NCBI GenBank assembly: GCA_021732895.1
Contig: JAKFWE010000484.1
Location: forward strand, 1-6,106
Length of the DNA: 6,106 nt
Source of the DNA: Allobosea sp.
Lineage (GTDB): Bacteria > Pseudomonadota > Alphaproteobacteria > Rhizobiales > Beijerinckiaceae
Reading direction: 5' to 3'
The translations under genes and the position numbers were made by a program. The notes under the pieces were generated by a model. It saw only the letters and a program-made list of their open reading frames with translations. It was not told the DNA's origin and did no database searches. Positions 1 to 6,106 of this stretch are shown piece by piece. Numbering within the stretch: position 1 is the first letter of the stretch; every line of letters begins with the position of its first letter.

Positions 1-84
1 GCACGGTGGAAAGGAAGCGGCCTGGATTATCGGCGACCGCCATGCGCCTCGCCGATAATCCAGGCCGCTTCCTTTCCACCGTGC
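1..84. repeat. Perfect 36-bp inverted repeat at window edge
   Basis: Bases 1-36 are the exact reverse complement of bases 49-84, separated by a 12-base spacer (37-48). The right arm encodes normal family sequence (RLADNPGRFLSTVQ), while the left arm translates to a non-family peptide (ERKRPGLSATA). The right arm is therefore the original and the left arm the copy. The repeat starts at the first base of the window, which fits a fold-back chimera at a contig end better than a biological hairpin. A real inversion or duplication breakpoint cannot be excluded. Confidence 0.95.
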
Positions 85-1178
85 AGATCGGCATCACGCT
101 GGTCGGCGTGCTGTCGGGCGCGTTCTCGGGCGCGACGCTGGGCGCGCGGCTGGCCGACTGGCTCGAGCTGCAGGGGCTGACGCCGGCCATGGCCGACGGC
201 TTCGGCGTCGGCGTAGTGGTGGTGGCGATCACCTACCTGTCGCTGATCATCGGCGAGCTCGTGCCCAAGCAGATCGCCTTGCGCGACCCCGAGAGGATCG
301 CGTCGCGCGTCGCGCCTGCGATGTCGCTGATCGCCCGGGTGGGAGCGCCGCTGGTCTTTCTGCTCGACGTTTCGGGCAAGGCGGTGCTGGCGCTGCTCGG
401 CCAGAAGGGCGAGCCCGAGGAGAAGGTGACCGAGGAGGAGGTCCGCACCATCATCGCCGAGGCCGAGAACGCCGGCGTGCTGGAGCGCGACGAGCGCGAG
501 ATGATCTCCGGCGTGATGCGGCTCGCCGACCGCTCGGCAAGGGCTCTGATGACGCCGCGCCGAGAGGTCGAGGTGATCGACCTGAGCGATTCGGCCGATG
601 AGATCCGCGCGCAGCTTCGTGAGACACGGCGCTCGCGCCTCCCGGTGCAGGACGGCGAGCCGGATTCGATCATCGGCGTTTGCGTCGTCAAGGACATGAT
701 AGACCGCCTCTCCGACGGCGGAACGCATGATCTGCGCGACCTCGTCGACGAGGCCCCGGTCGTGATGGACACAGCCAACGCGCTGCGCATCCTGCGCGAT
801 ATCCGCACGTCGAAGGTGCACATGGCGCTGGTCTTCGACGAGTACGGCCATTTCGAAGGCATCATCACGCCCGGCGACGTGCTCGAGGCGATCATCGGGG
901 CCTTCCAGGAAGAGGAGGAGAACGAGCCGCCGATCGTGACGCGGGCCGACGGTTCGTGGCTGGTCGCCGGCTGGATGCAGGTCTACGAGTTCTCGCACGA
1001 GCTCGGCGTCCACATCCCCAAGGACGCCGACTATCAGACGGTGGCGGGCTTCGTTCTGGCCGAGATGAACCGGCTGCCCAATGTCGGCGAATTCTTCGAG
1101 AAGGGCCACTGGCGCTTCGAGGTCGTCGATCTCGACGGCATACGAATCGACAAGCTGCTGGTCAGCCGGATCGATTGA
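3..1178 (+). CDS. Hemolysin/CorC (TlyC) family membrane protein with CBS pair, 5' partial
   Basis: This is the C-terminal part of a DUF21/CNNM-type inner-membrane protein, a family linked to Mg2+/Co2+ (or other divalent cation) efflux and often annotated as hemolysin. Residues are counted from the GTG at base 6. The rest of the DUF21 domain (about 20-115) includes FLSTVQIGITLVGVLSGAFSG and GELVPK at 83-88. A linker starting VTEEEVRTII (141-150) follows, then two CBS motifs (about 178-235 and 243-300, the second with FDEYGHFEGIITPGDVLEAI), and a CorC_HlyC domain (about 308-388, ending DGIRIDKLLVSR). CBS pairs bind adenine nucleotides and the CorC_HlyC domain sits in the cytoplasm. Roughly 50 N-terminal residues expected in the family (first membrane segment) are absent. 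The first 12 codons are not family-like, because they are the inverted copy of bases 49-84; genuine sequence starts near base 37. Neither GTG 6 nor ATG 42 should be taken as the true start. Family assignment is firm, substrate is not. Confidence 0.93.
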   Translation, partial: TVERKRPGLSATAMRLADNPGRFLSTVQIGITLVGVLSGAFSGATLGARLADWLELQGLTPAMADGFGVGVVVVAITYLSLIIGELVPKQIALRDPERIASRVAPAMSLIARVGAPLVFLLDVSGKAVLALLGQKGEPEEKVTEEEVRTIIAEAENAGVLERDEREMISGVMRLADRSARALMTPRREVEVIDLSDSADEIRAQLRETRRSRLPVQDGEPDSIIGVCVVKDMIDRLSDGGTHDLRDLVDEAPVVMDTANALRILRDIRTSKVHMALVFDEYGHFEGIITPGDVLEAIIGAFQEEEENEPPIVTRADGSWLVAGWMQVYEFSHELGVHIPKDADYQTVAGFVLAEMNRLPNVGEFFEKGHWRFEVVDLDGIRIDKLLVSRID

Positions 1179-1198
1179 CGGCGTGGGGAACCCGGGCG

Positions 1199-1228
1199 TT
1201 GACGGCGGCGTCGGCGGCGTGATTTAAG
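1199..1228 (+). promoter_or_regulatory. Candidate sigma-70-type promoter for the chrB-chrA operon
   Basis: A TTGACG box (1199-1204) is followed after 18 bases by TTTAAG (1223-1228), matching the -35 consensus at five of six positions and the -10 consensus at four of six. TTTAA is one of the few AT-rich spots in this stretch. Transcription would begin near 1235, about 80 bases before the chrB start codon and inside the hairpin at 1233-1260. The assignment is inference from motif and position only. Confidence 0.4.
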
Positions 1229-1232
1229 GTCG

Positions 1233-1260
1233 CACGGGGTTCAATCGCGACGACCCCGTG
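1233..1260 (+). promoter_or_regulatory. Inverted repeat upstream of chrB (operator or 5'UTR hairpin)
   Basis: CACGGGGT (1233-1240) and ACCCCGTG (1253-1260) form a perfect 8-bp dyad around a 12-base spacer. It lies in the only gap before the chromate operon and overlaps the predicted transcription start. It could be an operator for a regulator, a 5'UTR hairpin, or the terminator of the upstream CBS-protein gene. No T-run follows it, which weakens the terminator reading. Confidence 0.45.
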
Positions 1261-1313
1261 AGGCCTCGGCCCAAGGCTCGCGTCCAGTTTCCTCGTTTTC
1301 AGGATGGACGCCC

Positions 1314-2143
1314 ATGTCTTTCAACACACAGATCACGCCTGCCCAATTGTCGCGGCTCGTCGGCACGCCCGACGCGCCGACGCTGATCGATGTCCGGATC
1401 CCGGACGATGTCGCGCTCGATCCGCGCATCCTGCCCGCCGCCCACCAGCGCTCGCACGAGAACGTCGCCGACTGGGCGCGCGATCATGCCGGCCGGCGGG
1501 TCGTGGTCACCTGCCAGCGCGGCCTCAAGCTCAGCGAAGGCGTCGCCGCCTGGCTGCGGCATGAGGGCGTCGTCGCAGAAAATCTCGAAGGCGGCTTCGA
1601 GGCCTGGCGCGATGCGGGGGGACTGCTGGTCTCGACCGATAAGCTGCCGCCGCGCGACGCGTCCGGCCGGACGCTCTGGGTGACGCGGGCGCGGCCGAAG
1701 GTCGACCGCATCGCCTGTCCCTGGCTGATCCGGCGGTTCGTCGATCCCGACGCCGTTTTCCTGTTCGTCGCGGCGAGCGAGGTCGCCGCCGTGGCGGATC
1801 GCTTCGGGGCCGCGCCCTTCGACATCGACGGCGTGTTCTGGAGCCATCGCGGCGAGCGTTGCACCTTCGACATCATGATCGAGGAGTTCGGGCTCGAGAG
1901 CCCCGCCCTCGACCGGCTGGCGGAGATCGTCCGCGCGGCCGACACGGCGAGGCTCGATCTCGCGCCGCAGGCGGCGGGTTTTCTGGCGGCTTCGCTCGGG
2001 CTGTCGCGGATGTTCAAGGACGATCTGGCGCAGCTCGACGCCGGCATGCTGCTCTACGACGCGTTCTATCGCTGGTGCCGGGACGCCAGCGCCGAAACGC
2101 ACAACTGGCCGGCCGCGAAGGCCAGCTCCGAAGGCAAGACGCC

Positions 2144-2147
<4 letters not shown>
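1314..2147 (+). CDS. chrB: Rhodanese-ChrB fusion, chromate resistance protein (277 aa)
   Basis: An accessory or sensory protein of chromate resistance, with two domains. Residues about 8-108 are a rhodanese-like domain with LIDVR (24-28) and an active-site loop beginning at Cys67 (VVVTCQRGLKLSEG). Residues about 120-260 are the ChrB C-terminal domain, with WVTRARPKVDRIACPWLIRR (122-141), SHRGERCTFD (177-186) and RAADTARLD (207-215). Candidate ligand or redox residues are C135, H178, C183 and C255. The classic ChrB, shown in Ochrobactrum tritici to be a chromate-sensing regulator, carries a different N-terminal domain, so a DNA-binding role cannot simply be carried over. AGGA at 1301-1304 lies nine bases before the ATG and supports this start. 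The stop overlaps the chrA start (ATGA), so the two are co-transcribed and probably translationally coupled. No signal peptide is visible, so the protein is probably cytoplasmic. This fusion is often annotated sulfurtransferase/chromate resistance protein. Confidence 0.9.
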
Positions 2148-3530
<1,383 letters not shown>

Positions 3531-3535
<5 letters not shown>

Positions 3536-3549
3536 AGCCGCCGTTCAGG
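3531..3549. terminator. Small dyad holding both convergent stop codons
   Basis: CCTGAA (3531-3536) and TTCAGG (3544-3549) pair around seven bases. The chrA TGA (3533-3535) and the complementary lysR TGA (3545-3547) sit symmetrically in the arms. A six-base stem without a T-run is a weak terminator candidate, but no other candidate exists between these convergent genes. Confidence 0.2.
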
Positions 3550-4447
3550 GCAGCAGCGACTCGGCGTGAGCCGCGAAATAGCGCCGAGCCGCCTCGATGA
3601 AGGCAGAGATCGAGGCCAGCCCGCGCCGGCTCGGGGGGTAGACCAGGCTGACGGGCACGGGCGGCGGCGCAAGCTCCTGGAGCACGAGCGCGAGCGCGCC
3701 GGAGGCCAGCCCCGCGCTCGCCTGATAGGACAGGGTGCGGGTGACGCCGCGGCCCCGGATCGCGGCGTCGATCGCGGCGTCGGCGCTGGTCACCGAAAGC
3801 CGCGGCGCGACCCTGACGATCTCGCCGCCGGGGCCGGCGAAGCGCCAGTCGCGCCCGGTGTCGATCTGCTCGAAGGCGATCAACTCGTGATCCGTCAGGC
3901 AGGCCGCCGATGTCAGCGGCGGGCGCCGGGCGAGATAGGCGGGGCTCGCCACGAGCACGCGCTGGACCTGCGCGACCCTGATGGCGATCAGCGCGCTCGA
4001 GGGCAGGGGGCCGATCCGGACGGCGATGTCGAAGGCGTCCTCCTGAAGATGCGTGATGCGATCGGAGAGTTCGAGGCGGATCGACAGGGCGGGATGCCGG
4101 TCGAGCAGGGTCTCCACGATCGGGACGATGTGGAGCCGGCCGAACACGAACGGCGCCGTCACGGCGAGCCGGCCGCGCGGCTCCGCCGCCTCGCCGCGCA
4201 CCGTCCGCTCCGATTCGTCGAGGGCCTCGAGCAGCTCCCGGCACTTCCCGAGATAGCGCGCACCCTGCTCGGTGAGCGTGACGGAGCGCGTCGTGCGACT
4301 GAGCAGGCCGACGCCGAGCCGCGCCTCGAGCTGCGCCACGGCGCGCGTCACCGCCGCCGGCGACAGCCGCAAGCGCCGCGCGGCCTCGGCGAAGCTGCCG
4401 CGATCGGCGACGGTGAGGAAGACCCGCATGGCGTCGAGACGATCCAT
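3545..4447 (-). CDS. LysR-type transcriptional regulator (300 aa)
   Basis: A DNA-binding regulator of the LysR family, full length for the family. Residues 1-60 form the winged helix-turn-helix (MDRLDAMRVFLTVADRGSF, recognition region SFAEAARRLRLSPAAVTRAV at 18-37, then LEARLGVGLLSRTTRSVTLT). A linker helix runs to about 88, and a substrate-binding domain covers about 92-295 (GRLAVTAPFVFGRLHIVPI, FDIAVRIGPLPSSALIAIRV, DAAIRGRGVTRTLSYQ). The pattern resembles the group close to DNA-binding regulators such as DsdC/AaeR-like LTTRs, and the inducer cannot be predicted. It is divergent from the AhpD-like gene across a 115-base region with a T-N11-A dyad, so it most likely controls that gene and itself; chrBA is only a convergent neighbour. 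No Shine-Dalgarno sequence is visible before the ATG, so the mRNA may be leaderless. A 12-bp tandem repeat (3758-3781) encodes DAAIDAAI. Confidence 0.93.
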   Translation of the reverse strand: MDRLDAMRVFLTVADRGSFAEAARRLRLSPAAVTRAVAQLEARLGVGLLSRTTRSVTLTEQGARYLGKCRELLEALDESERTVRGEAAEPRGRLAVTAPFVFGRLHIVPIVETLLDRHPALSIRLELSDRITHLQEDAFDIAVRIGPLPSSALIAIRVAQVQRVLVASPAYLARRPPLTSAACLTDHELIAFEQIDTGRDWRFAGPGGEIVRVAPRLSVTSADAAIDAAIRGRGVTRTLSYQASAGLASGALALVLQELAPPPVPVSLVYPPSRRGLASISAFIEAARRYFAAHAESLLP

Positions 4448-4452
4448 TCGCT

Positions 4453-4469
4453 ATTTCATCTGGTGAAAT
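4453..4469. promoter_or_regulatory. LysR-type binding site (T-N11-A dyad)
   Basis: ATTTCATCTGGTGAAAT is a perfect 6-bp dyad with a 5-base spacer and contains the T-N11-A core (T4455, A4467) typical of LysR-family sites. It begins six bases before the lysR start codon and is centred about 60 bases upstream of the predicted start of the divergent transcript. That is the classic position for the primary LTTR recognition site. It stands out as AT-rich among GC-rich surroundings. Binding by the adjacent LysR protein is inference. Confidence 0.65.
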
Positions 4470-4482
4470 TCTGAACTGTCAA
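4453..4482 (-). promoter_or_regulatory. Candidate lysR promoter overlapping the operator
   Basis: On the minus strand a perfect TTGACA (-35, bases 4482-4477) is followed after 18 bases by TGAAAT (-10, bases 4458-4453). The start of transcription would then fall at or next to the lysR ATG (4447), giving a leaderless mRNA, which agrees with the absence of a ribosome-binding site. The -10 box lies inside the T-N11-A dyad, so a bound LysR protein would repress its own gene. The -10 match is weak. Confidence 0.4.
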
Positions 4483-4507
4483 TCCCGCTGATTATGTTCC
4501 TGATCCG

Positions 4508-4519
4508 ATATGATCATAT
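4508..4519 (+). promoter_or_regulatory. ATATGATCATAT palindrome with candidate -10 box
   Basis: A perfect 12-bp palindrome contains TATGAT (4509-4514), a five-of-six match to the -10 consensus for the divergent AhpD-like gene. No good -35 box sits at the right distance (CTGATT at 4488-4493 is poor), as expected for an activator-dependent promoter. Transcription would begin near 4521. The symmetry could also be a second protein-binding site. Confidence 0.4.
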
Positions 4520-4562
4520 GGGTGCAGCGGCGATCGGCCGCGTCATCATTCAGGAAATCGCC

Positions 4563-5108
4563 ATGTCCCGCCTCACTGTTCCGACCCGCGAGGCCGCCCC
4601 CGCAGGCTCGCAGCCGCTTCTCGACGGCGTCCACAAGCAACTCGGCTCCGTGCCGAACCTGTTCCGGCTGATCGGCCTGAGCCCGGCGGCGCTCGAGGGC
4701 TTCCTCGGCCTCAACGGGGCGCTCGCGCATTCGCTCGACGCACGCACCCGCGAGCGCATCGCCATCGCCGTCGCGCAGGCCAATGGCTGCGACTACTGCC
4801 TGTCGGCGCACAGCTACATCGCGCTCAATCTGGTCAAGCTCGGCGAGGATGAGATCGCGCTCGCCCGGAAGGGCGCATCCACCGACGCCAAGGCCGAAGC
4901 CGCCCTGCGCTTCTCGCGACGGGTGCTGGAGACGCGCGGGCGGGTCGCCGAAGCCGATCTCGCGGCCGTGCGCAGCGCGGGCTACAGCGAGGCGCAGGTG
5001 GTCGAGATCGTCGCGGTCATCGCGAGCAACATCTTCACCAACTACCTCGGCAACATCGCCGAGACGGAGATCGATTTTCCGGTCATCCGCTCGTCGCAGG
5101 CCGCTTGA
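4563..5108 (+). CDS. Carboxymuconolactone decarboxylase/AhpD-like peroxidase-related protein (181 aa)
   Basis: A member of the CMD/AhpD fold family, probably a cytoplasmic thiol-dependent peroxidase or alkylhydroperoxidase-like enzyme. The core motif ERIAIAVAQANGCDYCLSAH spans residues 64-83, with Glu64, the redox pair Cys76 and Cys79, and His83, matching the AhpD-type E...CxxC...H active site. True gamma-carboxymuconolactone decarboxylases lack this CxxC, so decarboxylation is unlikely. The N-terminal PLLDGVHKQLGSVPNLFRLI and C-terminal NIFTNYLGNIAETEIDFP blocks are typical of the subgroup of about 180 residues. ATG 4563 is preferred because AGGAA (4552-4556) precedes it by six bases; the frame also opens at ATG 4494, but that extension would run through the promoter and is not family-like. 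The gene is divergent from lysR, its likely regulator, and is followed after 77 bases by a PPOX-type flavoprotein gene. The physiological substrate is unknown. Confidence 0.9.
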   Translation: MSRLTVPTREAAPAGSQPLLDGVHKQLGSVPNLFRLIGLSPAALEGFLGLNGALAHSLDARTRERIAIAVAQANGCDYCLSAHSYIALNLVKLGEDEIALARKGASTDAKAEAALRFSRRVLETRGRVAEADLAAVRSAGYSEAQVVEIVAVIASNIFTNYLGNIAETEIDFPVIRSSQAA

Positions 5109-5122
5109 ACCGCAGCGACGCC

Positions 5123-5153
5123 ATCCGGGAGACGGCGCGCCGCTCTCCCGGAT
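5123..5153 (+). other. Strong GC-rich intergenic hairpin
   Basis: ATCCGGGAGA (5123-5132) and TCTCCCGGAT (5144-5153) form a perfect 10-bp stem. The 11-base loop is itself nearly palindromic (CGGCGCGCCG), so the stem can lengthen further. It begins 15 bases after the AhpD-like stop and ends 32 bases before the PPOX start. No T-run follows, so a classic intrinsic terminator is not supported. It may partly terminate transcription, protect the 3' end of the upstream mRNA, or mark RNA processing between the two genes. Confidence 0.6.
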
Positions 5154-5185
5154 CACCCGGCAGTCCCACGAGGAAAGACACGGCG

Positions 5186-5818
<633 letters not shown>

Positions 5819-5819
5819 C

Positions 5820-6092
5820 TCAGCGTCGCGGCGGCTCGCCCGGCTCGATGACGCGGTATTCGGCGTCGATGATTCTGGCATCCGCCGCCCGCCCGCCCGG
5901 CTGGCGTCCGAAAGGCTGGCCCTGGCCGAAGCCGGCCGCCTTCAGCCGGCTGCGTAGCCGCCAGGTCGCGATCGCGCCGACGATCAGCGCCAACGGGATC
6001 AGGATCAGCGCCAGGCTCGCCGCGACCAGAAACAGCGTCACGCTGACGATGAGGCTCGCCGCCATGGCGAGCCAGGCGGCCCAGCGCGGCAT
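5820..6092 (-). CDS. Small membrane protein of unknown function (90 aa, start uncertain)
   Basis: I do not recognise a named family. The N-terminal half (about residues 5-43) is very hydrophobic, rich in Leu, Ile, Val and Ala, long enough for two closely spaced membrane helices with a short turn. A basic segment follows (WRLRSRLK, 44-51), then a polar Gly/Arg-rich linker and a C-terminal ARIIDAEYRVIEPGE motif (72-86). By the positive-inside rule the tail should be cytoplasmic. Similar short proteins with a conserved acidic/tyrosine tail motif (IDAEYRVI-like) are, as I recall, common hypothetical genes in alphaproteobacteria. The frame stays open to the right edge of the window and no ribosome-binding site is visible before ATG 6092, so the true start may lie outside. 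G/C-rich third positions agree with a real gene, and the opposite frame here shows no recognisable protein. Confidence 0.7.
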   Translation of the reverse strand: MPRWAAWLAMAASLIVSVTLFLVAASLALILIPLALIVGAIATWRLRSRLKAAGFGQGQPFGRQPGGRAADARIIDAEYRVIEPGEPPRR

Positions 6093-6106
6093 CGCGGCCG
6101 TGCGGC

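Noticed and set aside
1..84. Terminal inverted repeat of a transposon or an attachment site
   Set aside because: Both arms lie next to each other with a 12-base spacer, one arm is ordinary coding sequence, and there is no transposase or integrase nearby.
27..1109. Long minus-strand open frame opposite the CBS-domain protein gene
   Set aside because: The product is Arg/His/Asp-rich low-complexity sequence typical of antisense frames in GC-rich DNA, and the plus strand encodes clear DUF21, CBS and CorC_HlyC motifs.
1859..2143. Possible N-terminal extension of ChrA from a TTG inside chrB
   Set aside because: It would overlap most of the ChrB C-terminal domain and encodes Arg-rich sequence; the ATGA overlap with a ribosome-binding site gives a normal start.
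3566..4474. Plus-strand open frame opposite lysR
   Set aside because: The product is a charged low-complexity protein with no recognisable domain, and the minus strand encodes a complete LysR regulator.
4508..4519. ATATGATCATAT palindrome as a plasmid or replication origin element
   Set aside because: It is a single short palindrome with no repeats, iterons or replication gene; its place between divergent genes fits a promoter or operator.
4494..4562. Upstream ATG extending the AhpD-like protein by 23 residues
   Set aside because: It has no ribosome-binding site and covers the predicted promoter; ATG 4563 has AGGAA in the right place and gives a family-like N-terminus.
5105..5185. TTG start extending the PPOX-type protein by 27 residues
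   Set aside because: The extension overlaps the previous stop, covers the hairpin and encodes a low-complexity Arg/Ser/Pro stretch; ATG 5186 has a strong ribosome-binding site.

Overview
This window comes from a strongly GC-rich bacterial chromosome. Codon use with G/C at third positions and the gene types (TlyC/CorC-like protein, rhodanese-ChrB plus ChrA, LysR with an AhpD-fold protein and a PPOX flavoprotein) suggest an alphaproteobacterium, most likely of the Hyphomicrobiales. A Bosea-like genome would fit, but that is an impression from protein style and was not searched. I see no insertion sequence, integrase, tRNA, rRNA or CRISPR array.

Layout. (1) Bases 3-1178 (+): the 3' part of a hemolysin/CorC-family membrane protein (DUF21, paired CBS, CorC_HlyC domains). 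Its 5' end is cut by the window edge and replaced by a perfect 36-bp inverted copy of its own sequence, most likely a fold-back artefact at a contig end. (2) 1179-1313: intergenic region with a candidate promoter and a hairpin. (3) 1314-3535 (+): a two-gene chromate-resistance operon, a rhodanese-ChrB fusion followed by a two-domain ChrA efflux pump, with the genes overlapping by ATGA. (4) 3545-4447 (-): a LysR-type regulator convergent with chrA. (5) 4448-4562: a divergent control region with a clear LysR-type T-N11-A dyad. (6) 4563-5108 and 5186-5818 (+): a carboxymuconolactone decarboxylase/AhpD-like protein with a CxxC...H active site, then an FMN-binding PPOX-type protein with a C-terminal coiled coil. 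A strong hairpin lies between them. (7) 5820-6092 (-): a small membrane protein of unknown function, reading in from the right edge.

How they work together. chrB-chrA is a self-contained chromate defence unit: ChrA expels chromate and the ChrB-type protein is an accessory or sensor. The lysR gene and the two divergent genes look like a separate redox-type regulon: the LysR protein probably binds the dyad about 60 bp upstream of the predicted start of the AhpD-like gene and controls both directions. The end gene and the small membrane gene are unrelated housekeeping-type neighbours.

I find no strong evidence for an undescribed system. The points most worth a second look are the terminal palindrome, the rhodanese-ChrB architecture, the LysR control region, and the AhpD-like/PPOX pair with its intergenic hairpin.
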